A stretch of DNA of 64,000 bases from contig OX638369.1 in the NCBI GenBank assembly GCA_951812925.1, positions 60,092,228-60,156,227 of the forward strand, written 5' to 3'. A program made the translations under genes and the position numbers. This stretch comes from Calliopum simillimum (lineage: Eukaryota; Arthropoda; Insecta; Diptera; Lauxaniidae). Below the pieces are notes generated by a model, which had not been told where the DNA came from, did no database searches, and was given only the letters and a program-made list of their open reading frames with translations. This document shows positions 12,130 through 23,504 of this stretch, in pieces. The first letter of the stretch is position 1. Each line of letters begins with the position of its first letter.

Positions 12130-13027
12130 TGAAAAATTTGTTTTTTCGAAGGCATGGTACCGCCAATTTTTTCAATGAACAGAGTTTTCAGAGTTTCGGA
12201 GATATGATTATTTAGTTTCTTTGGGGACGTGGCACCACCCACTTTTTGCCTTATGACTGAGCCTCTTTCTATACTGCTAGAATCGCCCAATGATCAAAAA
12301 TAGATAAGCTCATTTATCATACTTGGTACAACGACAGATGTGAAACGAAAAAAAAACAAAAAAACATTTCTGTCTTTCTCTTTGTGCTGTACCCTCTTTT
12401 CAGCTCTGTGTGACCGTGTATTTTGTTGTTGTTAATATTGAAAAATTTGTATTTAATTTTACTTGGCTTAAACTCAAAATATTAAAATAATTTTGAATTT
12501 CTGCACACAAATACTATTCTAATGGTGTATAATTTAAAGTCGTACTCTATTTCTAGCGTAGCAAAAAAAGATGGACAAGTTTTTGTCTTGTCTTACAATG
12601 TGAAAACTTCTTTAAAATCTGTCAGTTAGTTTTCGAGTCAATAAAGAACAATTACAGAAATTGTACCCTTTTGAAAAAAACTGTTGAACACACCCTAACT
12701 TCGTATGGGAGGTTCATATTCACAGATTTTAATTGTTTTAATCCAAATAACATCTTTCCGAAATTTCAATAGCTTAGCTCTATTATTTCTATTTATGATT
12801 GCCGTTTTATACAAATCCGTCCACTGTGCTTCCAATTAAACCATTTATGGGTTTCTTTCGAGCCCATCTTACAGCATAAGGATTTTTGGGGGTGACTTTG
12901 GACAGATCCAATCTAACCCCAAAAACATTTTTTCCAAACATACTCCCATATAAAAATGCCTTTGAAATACTTAGAGGATAACACAATATCCATCAAAATC
13001 GACTGATTAGGAATCAAAAATAGGAAC
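12130..13027. repeat. Dispersed fly-type repeats
   Basis: This contains 'ggcaccacccactttttgcc', 'catacaaatccgtcc' and related phrases also seen at 6590-7130. No coding frame is supported. Confidence 0.45.
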
Positions 13028-13503
13028 AAGTCAAGCGTTGCTCCCAAAGCCAAATTTTTTTTTTTTGCCCAAATATGGCTTAGGAAATTAATTACAACAG
13101 CAACAGCAAAAACAAAAAGTGTCGCTCAGATCTGGTTTCGGAGATATAGCAATCGGAAGATCGGGATATAGCTTTTATAAAAACAAGTATAAGTTCTGAG
13201 TCCCTTGATGGATATTAAAAAATTTGGTGTCATATGAAAGGTATTATAACTAGCTACCAAATTGGTGTACAAAAGTCTTAAATCCGAGTTTTCGGTTTCG
13301 GTTTTTAAAAAAACACTATTTTTTCCAAAAAACGTCTCATCAATCCATAATTTTAGTAATAAAATATGAAAGGCCAATCTATTTTCTTTTATTAACTATG
13401 CCATTTGTATCTGATTTCCTTTATTTGTAAGGTTTTTCCAAAAAAAAAAAAAAAAAAAATAGAAGAATTAAAATTTGTATTTTATTTTATAAGATGTCTT
13501 CAT

Positions 13504-13773
13504 CTACAACATTATCAACATCATCGTTCTCTGCTTTATAGGAAATGACTTTATGCAATTCTCACTCATATTTAAAAAAATACTCCCTTGGCTCAACCCC
13601 CTCTGCTTTTCACTTTTTAAGGAACATGAATTTTGCAATATATCCTTCGTAAAATCGTTTTCTTCTGTTAAATAACATACATGCAAAGCGTTTTTGACAT
13701 ATCGCCACAGACCCTCAATCGTATTTGTGTGGTCATCAGTTACTGGATCTTTAAAAGAAATTGAGTGGTTCAC
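13504..13773 (-). pseudogene. ISXO2/Merlin-like transposase C-terminal fragment
   Basis: The fragment reads NHSISFKDPVTDDHTNTIEG followed by LWRYVKNALHVCY. The 'NHS…F.DP.T..HT..IE..W..VK' block is the hallmark of the ISXO2-like/Merlin DDE transposase around its last catalytic Glu (IEG). Downstream, FTKDILQNSCSLKSEKQRGL fits the helical tail of the family. The N-terminal two thirds is missing, so the copy is inactive. Confidence 0.65.
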
Positions 13774-13975
13774 CGTTAGGGGGTTAAGCCCTTATTTTTG
13801 TAATCAGTTATATAACTTGACTGAATGATTTGGAAAAATTTCCCAAAAAGAAAGCGCCGCAGGCGAAAAATTGTTATTAAAAATTTCGCGCGAAATTTTG
13901 AATAACAATTTTTCTCTTTTGTAATAAAAAGTAGAAGTAAACCTCACGTTTTTGAAAAAAAAATGTCATTTTGTT

Positions 13976-14366
13976 GTGGTTGATAGTGGTGTTGTTGATA
14001 GTGATGTTGTTGTTGTTGTTGTTGTTGTTAGTAGTAGTTTGTTAGTGTTGTTAGTAGTGTTGTTGTTTTGTTAGTGTTTTTGTGTTGTTCTTGTTGTTGT
14101 TGTTGCTGTTAGTGGTGTTGTTGATGTTGTTGTTAGTGGTGTTGTTGATGTTGTTGTTGTGGATAGTGGTGTCATTGTATTTGTTAGTGGTGGTGTCGTT
14201 GTTATTGTAACGACTCGAACGCCAGGCCAGATATTGTCGTCAAGGTTGTTATTCCTGACCTCCCAATAGGATGGTCTCTCTGAGACATTGTTGTTGTTGT
14301 TAGTGGTGCTGTTGTTGTTGTTTTTGTTAGCGCTGTTTTTGATAGTGGTGGTGTTGTTGTTGTAAT
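13976..14366. repeat. (GTT)n-rich microsatellite
   Basis: This is an imperfect GTT/TTG trinucleotide tract, broken at 14200-14290 by a unique stretch. The antisense Asn/Thr-rich frame it produces (14071-14382) has no other support as a gene. Confidence 0.8.
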
Positions 14367-14862
14367 ATTTGCTAAATTTCATAAAAATTTCTTAAGTTTA
14401 ATTTTTGTTTTTCTATAAAAAATGCCCTAATGATGCAAATTCAGCTTTACATGGAATACTTTATGAAGGAAAATAGATAAGGCTTCCATATTTTGTTACT
14501 ATAGCTATAGGTTATTAAGGTATTTTTTTTTTATAATAGTTTTTTTTAAAAAAACTGGTCAAAATTTTCACAAAATCACCATATCTTGAAAACCATAGCT
14601 TGGATGTAAAACTTTTCCAGAATAGTTTTGTAGCCAGTTAAAATATCTTTCATATAACATATTACATGTTTTTGAAATCCATCAAGGGATTCAGAACTTA
14701 TATCGGTTTTTATAAAAGCTATATCCCGATCTTCCGATGACCATATCTCCAAAACTAGGTCCGAGCGACACTTTATGATTAAAAATTTTTTGTAAGAATT
14801 ATAACTTTAACAAGAAAAGTTTGGCTTAAACCAAATTAGGTTCTGGGAGCAACGCTTGACTT

Positions 14863-15368
14863 TAGCCCAAAAATATTTTTCTGAGCGTAAAAAATACAAC
14901 ATCAGAAAACTGATGCCAAATGCCGTTGCTTTAAACTAGAGGTGTAACGAACGAATGAATTCCGTTTCGAAATGCTTCCCCACCCACCCTATTCTCTTAT
15001 CTCTCAGCGACTTTTACCTGTTTTCAGACGTAATAAAAATGCGTACCGGAAAGAGATTTACTCACTCGGTTTACTTTTCTGTGGGAATACCGATATATGA
15101 AAATTTATGTTATTTGCTGCATACATGTGAAAATATATCGCATAAGAGTCCAAAATATCCTGATTTTTTAAAATAAGTATGCCGACTAATGTACTTTGAA
15201 TTTTTAGTGGCCGAGTTGAGAAATTTCCATCCGTTTATAAGCACGAATATGCAGCAACAAAAAAAATAATAATAAGGAAACGAACGCCCAAAATAGCAGA
15301 CACTTTGGCTTAGAGCCTTCTATAGCTAGCCATAACCTTTATACACAAATTCAAAAGTAGGTGTTTAA
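14863..15368. other. Flank and start of the MADF copy 2 duplication
   Basis: From about 15200 the sequence aligns with 7225-7400 upstream of MADF copy 1 ('gagttgagaaatttcca' against 'gagttaagaaatttcca'). The rest of this homology resumes at 17893 after the inserted transposon. No gene is visible. Confidence 0.5.
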
Positions 15369-17892
15369 AATTGAGGGGGTTAGAAGCAAAGGGGTACAAG
15401 TGACAAAAAGTAAATTTTGAGCAAAACACAGTTAAAGTCAATGTTATTTAGTAAATTGCAGTGTGGGTTAAATATTTAAACTTAACTTGTTTTAGAACCT
15501 CTGAAATATCCCCTATCTAACGTATTTTTCAAAAATTGCCTAGGTATCACCAACAAAAAGGTATTAATACTTTACTGAAAGCCTACTGCACTTGTACCCC
15601 TTTGCTTCTAAACATCTGTAAATAAATTTTCGTATTGGAACAAAAATATTTTACTTATTTAAATTTAACCTAAGATAGAATGTATGTAGGTTTGTTGTTA
15701 ATGAATTGGATATGATTTATATTTTAGTATGCTTATAAGCACAATTCTGGGATAATCTGTGGGTTAGTCGCTAAATTCATTTATTCGATTTTATATCCTT
15801 TTTTAAAAACTGAATTAGGTTCTTCAAAAGGACTTGCTTTATTTTTTCTTTTTTTTTTTTCTGTGACTAAATTCACGTGAGAAAATAAGTGTAACCCATC
15901 CAACGCAGTTAAAACAGCAAATTTTCCCCACGTTTGCACTTTGCGTTGAATCTAAGACTTGTTCCTTTTTTTTTATTGTCACTTGTCATTAGCCAATACT
16001 TCAAATATTGTGCAACTACTTTGGGGTCTTGGTTCTTGGAACTTGCAAACTGCATTTCTAATCTCCTGTAAAAAAAATTGTGTCCCAAGAGGAGCTTAGC
16101 AACTATCTCATCTAAAAAAACAGTCAGTGTTAAGCTTGAAATGAAAGGCAAGTGCATTTGCAAAATTTTTTTTGCTAAAAACACTAAACACTTGCTAGGG
16201 AAAAAAATCCTACTGTAATAACTTCACCTGACCTACGGGGAAAACATTTACCGGCAAATAAAATTCCAAAATGTCATGTTGATTTTGTTAAACAGCTCAT
16301 CCAATCTTTTCCGAAATACTCAAGCCATTATTCAAGGCACGAAATGAACAAACACAATATTTGACACCAAATTTAAACTTAAGAAAAATGTATGATCCTT
16401 ATATTGAATTTTGCCTTGAAAAAATCGAAGACCCATTAAAAAAGGCACATAACCGCCAAATATTTAATACGCACTTTAATCTACGGTTCAAGCGTTCACA
16501 TTTTGACACCTACGCTACTTGTGATAGTTTAGAAACAAAAATCAAATACAGCGAGGACCAGGAAGTAGTCGCTAACAGTATATTACAAAAAGAAAAATAT
16601 TTGTACACAGTAGATTTAGCAAAAAAAATCTAAGGAATCGGCTAAAATGTTAATCAAAAGTGTTTCAACAGCTGTACATGCAATTTGTTTTGATTTAGAA
16701 AAAACACTACCTACACCTGAACAAACATGCAGCAAAGTTTTTTATTTGCGCCAATTATGGACATATAATTTTGGAATACACAATTGAGGCACCCAGCAGG
16801 CTTCAATGTTTATGTGGCATGAAGGTGAAGCCAATAAAGGATCCCAAGAGATAGGGTCATGCCTTTTACGCTACGTCCTTCAACTTCCACCACTTATTAA
16901 GCACTTGATTGAGTATGTTTTTCTTCATGACGATTGGATTAATACCTATTGTCAAAAAATCCTGTCGAAAATTTACAGTGCATAAAATGCAACAAAAATA
17001 TTTCCGTTCTATTGACAACATGAACCAAATAGTTTCGGACAAGCAAATTAAGGACATCCGTTAGATGCAGTGGCTTCATTTTAGGAAAGAAGTACCTTTC
17101 ACTTTATTTTACAAAAAAAAATTCGTTGGAAGAAAACATTCTGTTTCAAAAAATTTACCTAGGAATAAGAAAGTCAGATCGTCCATTATCAAAAAATTCG
17201 ATTGATCTTAATGTGTTACATACCGAATAATTTCCAATTAAAACCGAAAAATACGAAAATTTTAAAAATTAATCGGGTATTTCCCACCAGTTCATCATAG
17301 TTTTTATAATTGCCTGAAGCATGAAAAAAGCACACCTAATGAAGATATCGATTCAGATTAGCTAGATGCTATTTCTACTTCTACTGCTACCACTACTATT
17401 TACTTCTAATACTAGTTATTTATTTTAAAAATTTGAATTAAATATTTTTTTCTAATATAAAAAATAATTATTCAATCGTTTAGAAGCAAAGGGGTACAAG
17501 TACAAAGGCTTTTAGTAAAGCACTAATAACTTCTGAAAGAGAACCCTTAGAAAAATTTTGAAAAATACATTTAACAGAGAATTCTGTAAGGATTCTTAAA
17601 ATTGGAATAATTCTTTCTTTCTTAGGCTATGTGAGCTGTTATGCACCATTAACTTTACTATTTATTTCCTATATAAAAAAGTTCAAGTCACTTGTACCCC
17701 TTTGCTTCTAAACAAAACTGTAATTGTGTTAATTGGCTTTTCTTAATGGTGCCCTACAGAGGCTTAGGACCTTAAAAGTTAAATTATTATTTTTTTCGCA
17801 AATAGATTATTGCTCGCTCTTTATATTTCCGTGCTTAACTCAATTTTTCATAAATTGGCACTTGTACCCCTTTGCTTCTAACCCCCTCAATT
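15369..17892 (+). mobile_element. DNA transposon with 232-bp inverted termini
   Basis: The outermost ends AATTGAGGGGGTTAGAAGCA (15369) and the exact inverse (17892) bound the element. A 21-bp motif TAGAAGCAAAGGGGTACAAG occurs + at 15380 and 17480, and inverted at about 15589, 17689 and 17859. Segments 15379-15612 and 17480-17712 are inverted copies of each other and are themselves capped by this motif. AATT at both ends is either part of the terminus or a 4-bp duplication. The homologous region of MADF copy 1 (around 7390) lacks the element. It encodes a decayed transposase. Confidence 0.7.
16210..17375 (+). pseudogene. Decayed transposase of the 15.4-17.9 kb element
   Basis: Over three frames I read ITSPDLRGKHLPANKIPK, then IQSFPKYSSHYSR, LNLRKMYDPYIEFCLEK, RQIFNTHFNLRFKRSHFDTY with ATCDSLETKIK, later MFMWHEGEANKGSQEIGSCL, KIYSAHKMQQKYFRSIDNMN, and VHHSFYNCLK near the end. 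This order (DLRGKH, SFP..SHYSR, IFN..FNL.F, D.C..CD, W.E…G..EI.SCL) matches a transposon protein widespread in insects that databases label only as a domain of unknown function; I believe DUF7869, from memory. Several stops and frameshifts make it inactive. The Cys of the usual D.C..CD motif is partly replaced (YATCD). Confidence 0.55.
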
Positions 17893-18156
17893 ATGAGGGA
17901 TTTCCCAGATCTTCCCAAAATATAAAAACTACTCATTTTTATCAAATTCAAAATCCAAAATACAAATGGTTTTTTTTTTCCAAGAATAATGTCAATAAAT
18001 TGTCTTTTATAAATTTGGTTGGGTTGGGAAAATTGATTAGACACATTCAGATAGATTCTGCAAAACTTCAAAAATCTAAACAAAACAAATATTATAATAA
18101 TTTTGCAAAATACTCCTTATCAGTACTGCAGTGAAGACGCGTCTTAACATATTGGG

Positions 18157-18200
18157 TATATATGGTATACAGCATCTTTTGATCGCCATTAATACTTTCT
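18157..18200 (+). promoter_or_regulatory. Candidate core promoter of MADF copy 2
   Basis: This is the counterpart of the copy 1 promoter. TATATATG (18157) and GTATACAG (18165) lie before ATACTTTC (18192), within 'cagcatcttttgat' conserved between the paralogues. The downstream box 'ctcacatctgtttgtgttga' is also shared. Function is inferred from conservation only. Confidence 0.35.
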
Positions 18201-18428
18201 GCTTGCTATCACAAACAGCTCACATCTGTTTGTGTTGACCTCTCGAGTTAATTTTCGGTTAATTCGTGTTTACGTTCTTGGTGAATGTTAAGTATAATTT
18301 GATTTCAAAAGTTCGTTTTTTAAAAGGGTGACCAATCTTTTTCGCCAGTCATCAGTCAAACACAAAAATTATTGACTGATAGTGTGTACTAAAAAGTGTA
18401 AGCCAAGCGGTATATTTGCAGCGCGAAG

Positions 18429-19238
18429 ATGGATGCAGAAAAAAAAAATTTTGAAAAAGAATTTCTTTGTTGCTATGAAATGAAACGCTGCCTCTGGGAC
18501 AAAACAAGCCCAGAGTACAAGAATCGCTATATAAGAAACAAATCATACAAAAAGCTACTAAAAATTATGGAAAAATACAATACAGGATATTCCGTTCAAG
18601 ACGTAAAAAGGAAGATAAACACAATTCGATCGAACTACAAAAGAGAATTGAAAAAAAAGGAAAAGGATAATCTTTATCAATCGAAACTATGGTGGTTTGA
18701 TTTTGGCAAATTCTTACAAAACTGTGAAAAACCAATTGAAAGCACAACAACATTGTCGAATGAAGACACGGTGAGTATGCATTTGTATATAGGCCAAAAA
18801 TTTCTTAAGTGAGCCACTTAAGGAATTAAACGTAAAAATGGCTTTAAAAATAAAATGTATGGTTTTAATTATGAACATGATTTAATATAATTTTCATTTC
18901 AGCCACCAGCTCAGGACACAAGCTCTTCTGATCAGGCCATTAACGACATTATATGTGAAGCACGAGGAGATACGAAGGATATGGTCATTAAGCATTTTAT
19001 AAAAGAAAGGGATAGCTTTGGACATTTGGGGCTATCTTGGGCTGAAAAATTGCGAAAAATGAAACCAGAACAAAGCAATATTGCAGAGAAGCTTATTGCC
19101 GAAATTCTTTGTCTAGGCAGTTCGAATCAACTTACATGGGACACCACTGTTGCAAGTTATCAGCTTACATCGGACACCACTGTTATAAGTTTGCCTATCA
19201 CCTATCCAGATCCGTTTCCTGATCAACAAGAAAAATAA
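18429..19238 (+). CDS. MADF-BESS domain protein, copy 2 (two exons)
   Basis: Exons 18429-18770 and 18903-19238 are joined in phase 0 across a 133-bp intron (ACG|GTGAGT … TTTCATTTCAG|CC), giving 225 aa. Residues 12-99 are a MADF domain almost identical to copy 1 (same CLWD, KNRYIRNKSYKK and GYSVQDVK blocks). Eight residues are missing in the loop before LYQSKLWWFD. The BESS region is at about 151-186 (DSFGHLGLSWAEKLRKM, EQSNIAEKLIAEIL). The C-terminal tail differs from copy 1 and stops at ...DQQEK; the TAA sits where copy 1 has CAA. Most differences look conservative, so both proteins may still be under selection. The family suggests a DNA-binding regulatory role; no target can be named. Confidence 0.85.
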
Positions 19239-19675
19239 ACTGAAAAATTTGATGAATACGAAAGCAATGAGTACATAATATGACAACATGGCAAAAAAAA
19301 AAAATTAAAAAGAGCTTAAGAAACAATGTAATACCAATAAGAAATTAACAATAAAATTATGGACAGCCAACCAAAGTTCATCTAATGGCTTAAATTGACT
19401 TAAGTGACACCTAATCATTTGAAACCCAGTTCATTTTATTACTTAATAATCTTAACCTTTTAATTCTAAGAAAGAATATGTACAGGGTTGACTCGGTACT
19501 AAAAAAAATTAAAAATTCAACCTCATGAGCTTATATTTTCAGCAATTTAAAAAAAATGTATGGCTTAAATTCTCTAAAGTTTTCATGGGACTTTCAGTTT
19601 TAATGCCATATGATGAAATTTTTGCAAAGTAAGTAATTACAGTAATTTTCAAATTTGGCTTGGTCAAACTAGTAA

Positions 19676-20685
19676 TACCCTACACTGCAGTATTTTGCAA
19701 ATTTTGTTTATATGGGAGGTGCCATGGCCTCTTATCCGAATTCGCCCAATTTTTGCTCAAAGCTTGCGCTTACAATTCGTAGTATTTATGTGTATTTTGG
19801 TTGCATTGTCGTAAAAAATACTCCTAAAGTTATATTTTCAATATATTTTTTGTATAGGCGGTAGGCGTGTCCGCTGATCGATTTTGCTCAATTTCAATCC
19901 CACGAGCTAACTTTGACGACGGAGGTACTGTACTAAATTTTATTGAATTATCTTGCTTAGTTTTCCCGAAAAATGTGTTTCCACGCACATTTTTGTCAAA
20001 GTTAGCTTGAGAGATTGAAAATGAGCGAAATCGGTCAACGGACACGCCTACCGCCCATACAAAGCATATGTTCAAAACGCAATATTAGGAACATTATTTG
20101 CGATAACGCAAGCAAAGTACACATAATTACTAGGGATAGTAAATACAAGCTCTGAGCAAATCCAGGCGAATTCGGACTAGAGTGCGTGGCACCTCCCTTA
20201 TAAGCTAAAGGCTCATAATGCTAAACTGAAAGCATTATTTGAGATAATCCAACCAAATTTCACTAAAACACTAAAACCAGTAAGTACAAGCTCTGAAAAA
20301 AAACTAGGAGAATTCGGACAAAGAGAGCGTGACACCTCCCATACAAGCAAAAGATTCAAAATGCTATACTGAAAGCGGTATTTGAGATAATCCAACCAAA
20401 TTTCACTAAAACTCTAAAAACAGTAAATGTAAGTTTTTTGAGATAATCCAACTAAATTTCAGTCGAATACTAAAGAAATACTCTGAGCTAAAACTAGACG
20501 AACACGGACAAAAGCAAAAGCTTCAAATCGCTATACTTAGAGATTTTTGAGATAATCCAACCGAATTTCACTTCGACACTAAGAACTATAAATGCAAGCT
20601 CTAAGCAAAAACTGGGTGAACTCGGACAAAAAGTCATGGCACCTCCCATATGAGCAAAATTTTCAAAATACTGCAGTGTAGGGTA
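19676..20685. mobile_element. Element with CCCTACACTGCAG ends and internal repeats
   Basis: The left end TACCCTACACTGCAGTATTT and its inverse at the right (ending 20685) define about 1 kb. A foldback at 19855-20062 contains 'ggcggtaggcgtgtccg' and its inverse. The right half is an array of diverged units. Related fragments occur at 40930-41215, 53690-53742 with 55005-55290, and 56590-56840. No coding frame is supported. Confidence 0.6.
20150..20670 (+). repeat. Array of about four diverged ~125-bp units
   Basis: Each unit carries, in order, 'gtggcacctccc', 'aagcaaaagcttcaaaatgc', 'tatactgaaag', 'gagataatccaaccaaattt' and 'gtaagtacaagctctgag'. Units differ in length and sequence, so the array is old. 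Single units also occur at 55100-55290. Confidence 0.6.
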
Positions 20686-21700
20686 ATTAATGTTTGGCCA
20701 GTCCAAAGGATACACCCTTACTAATTGGTTTTTTTTTTTTTTTTTTTTTTTGTCCTTTCATTTGCTGCATTCTTCAATTTTTTTTTTAACTAAATAAGAC
20801 ACGTGAAAAATATATATAAAAAAATGCTGAAACCGAAAAGAAAATGCATCTTCAATGCAAAACTTGCGGAAAAGTATCCGGCTTCTTTGAGCAAAAAAAA
20901 GGCTATGTTAAGCGTCTAGGAGTACCAAACCATAGTCTTTAATATTTATTTCGAATTGATATTGTTTTGGTGTTTGCGAATAAAATGCCAAGCTATTATC
21001 ACCAGTGGCTTTTCGGTAAACTTTATTTTTTTTTTTTTTGCATTTCGATATCACGCGAGTTTACCAAATTTAGTGGATTTATCCTTTTTCAGCCAAAAAA
21101 GATGGCTTGCTTAGTTATACCTACTACGTAGATTAACTACGGATGAAGTCCACCATACAAATCTTTCAATATAAATCCAGAAAATTGCATTCCTTTTTTT
21201 GACTTTTGAAAGCTCGCACTTTCCTTCAAAATTTTGAGCAAAAATAAATTATTCATAAGCTATTGATTTTTTTGGTAGATTTTTACCAAATAAGTTGATA
21301 AGTCATACATATTTTCTAAAATAATTATCAATAAACAATCAATAAAGAAATAAAAATCCCGCAAAATTTTCAAAAAATCCAAACATAAAAAATTTTTTTG
21401 ATTTTCTTCTTTTTTTGGATTATTTTGCAAAGAAACCTTATCTTAATTTTTATATAGGTTTTTTTTTAAGAAGCGGAATTTAAACTTATAGAAGAATAAT
21501 CTCTTGAAGCTGAAAATGCTAAGCGTCAGTGATATGTGAATAGAACGAGAGTGAACACGCGCGTGATAACAATCGACATAAACTTTTTTGATTGGCAAAA
21601 ACCAATTTGTGTTTAATTTCCAACCAAAAGTAGTTTCCACTTGGTGCATAATTAATATTGTGATAAAATTCTAAGATTTCGTTTCTGAAATTATACGATT
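20686..21700. other. AT-rich sequence, no gene seen
   Basis: A 23-base T run lies near 20730. The rest is AT-rich with short non-homologous frames. Confidence 0.5.
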
Positions 21701-21723
21701 TCAGAAAGTGTTTTGCTGCATTT

Positions 21724-21760
21724 TATATAAATTTTAACAAAGTGAGTGAGTCATCAGTTC
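21724..21760 (+). promoter_or_regulatory. Candidate TATA + initiator core promoter
   Basis: TATATAAA (21724-21731) lies 32 bp before the A of TCAGTT (21754-21759), which fits the canonical insect TATA-to-initiator spacing and the TCAKTY initiator. Two palindromes TTTCTGAAA and TTTCAGAAA lie about 20-45 bp upstream. No convincing open frame follows before the element at 22171, so it may be an orphan or transposon-derived promoter, or a chance match in AT-rich DNA. Confidence 0.3.
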
Positions 21761-22170
21761 GGTTTGTGTACGGTGCTTAAGATAGTGCTTAGCTGAACAC
21801 AGAATCAAAAAATTCAAAAATATAAATATATACATACGTACATACACATATACGAGTATAACTTTGTTATTAAATTGAAAGTGTAAAGAATCGTAGTCGG
21901 TTAACGATCCGACCTTTGTGCGGTTTTTGAGAGTTAACGCTGCTCTCACATAAAATCATTCAGTGAATTTGACAAAGGGATAAATTCCTTAAAGATAAAA
22001 TTGTGAGTGAATACTTTGAGTACTGTAAAATCAACAAACGAAAAATGTCATCAATGATCATTCCATTTTGATTTGTCTACGCATTTTTTGTTATCAGCGC
22101 ATAACAAAGAGGAAAAGAAAGAAAAAAGTAAACAGCAAACGGTTTGGGGTAATTAAGTCATTACGGATAA

Positions 22171-23501
22171 CACTAGTTTACAGCCAAAATTCCCAGTGAA
22201 TGCCATTATTCATTTTATATGTAAAATAGGCTGCTGATTCCGAAAATCGCATTATTTTTTTTTTATTTCGTATCGTTTTCGAGATATCGGTCATTTTCGG
22301 TTTTTGGACCAAAAAAAAAAGATGGTTCCACTTAAATACAAATATCTCAAGAACCAATGTTTTTGTATAAACGTATTATATGTCATATTAAAGGTAATTA
22401 ATTTACCTACATATGATATTCACACTACTCTTTGGTTGGTTTGTTAGTTTCGGCGAAATAAATTGATTTCTAAAAAAACATTTTTTTTTTTCGAAAAAAT
22501 TAAGAAAAAATGAAAATCAACTTCAAATTTATGCAAGAAGAAATAACTTTTTTATAATACAATACATTTGTGAAGAAAATAAGATATCATTTAAGAAAAT
22601 CGATGGAAAAATGCAAAAGTTGTATACATTTTGACCCCCACATGAAGGTCATTTTGACCTACATGTGGGTGTTTTAGAGGGTTAAAATTGTCTACAAAAA
22701 TATTCCGCGTAGTATCCTGCATAAGTTTACTGAAGACATGATACACCTCAGATCTAAGGATCATATAGTTAAATTCATCGATTTAACACAAGAATGCGTT
22801 ATTTCTGTTTTTTCATGTACAGTGGATTAAAATACTTCAAAAATCGATTAAAAAAAAAATCTGACGTGCTAGAGAAAAACGGCGGGGCACGGGTATTTCC
22901 TTTTAATGCCTTCTTTAAGAATTTTTTGGATTTTCTAATTTCTTTTACAAAAAGTTTCAAATTTTCGAACAGTTTATTACAAAAAAACGGAAAAATAGGG
23001 AAAAACGCATTTTGGTAACTTATCAATGAATTGTATACAACTTTTCCATCGATTTTCTTAAATAGAATTTTATTTGCCTAACAAATTTATAGACTATGAT
23101 ATAAAAATACAAAATGATTTTTAAAATTTTTTTTCTTGTAAAAATCTGCAGTTGATTTAGACATTTTTGTAATTTTTTCGGAAAAATATACTCTTTTTTT
23201 CAGAAATCAATTTATTTCATCGAAACTAACAAAAGTAACGTGAGTATTATTTGTAGGTAATTTAATTACCTTTAATATGACATATAAAATGTTTAAACAC
23301 AGACATTGGTTCTTGAGATATTTGTATTTAAGTGGAACTACCTTTTTTTTTTGGTCAAAAAACCGAAAATGACCGATATCTCAAAAACAACACGAAATAA
23401 AAATAAAATAATGCAATTTTCGGAATCAGCAGCCCATTTTACATATAAAATGAATAATGCATTCAGTGGGAAAAAAATTTTTAATCATTTGTAAACTAGT
23501 G
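22171..23501. mobile_element. CACTA-like palindromic element (1331 bp)
   Basis: The ends CACTAGTTTACA (22171) and TGTAAACTAGTG (23501) are flanked by TAA on both sides (22168-22170, 23502-23504). Both the CACTA start and a 3-bp duplication fit the EnSpm/CACTA superfamily. Long arms are inverted copies (for example 'gctgctgattccgaaaat' and 'attttcggaatcagcagc'). No transposase is present. A right-half fragment lies at 5072-5445. Confidence 0.6.
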
Positions 23502-23504
23502 TAA

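Larger units (their letters stand above)
13028..14862 (-). mobile_element. Merlin/ISXO2-type DNA transposon relic
   Basis: Inverted ends AAGTCAAGCGTTGCTCCCA (13028) and its inverse (ending 14862) bound the element. Matching inner arms contain 'atatcccgatcttccgat' on both sides. A decayed transposase lies on the minus strand near 13504-13773, and a (GTT)n tract lies at 13976-14366. No 8-9 bp duplication of the kind Merlin makes is visible. Related terminal sequence occurs inside the elements at 45083-47874 and 58503-62021. Confidence 0.6.

Noticed and set aside
14071..14382. Asn/Thr-rich 103-codon frame on the minus strand
   Set aside because: It is only the translation of an imperfect GTT/TTG microsatellite inside a transposon relic.
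20150..20670. Regular repeat array considered as CRISPR
   Set aside because: The units are about 125 bp, diverged, without spacers, and the genome is eukaryotic.
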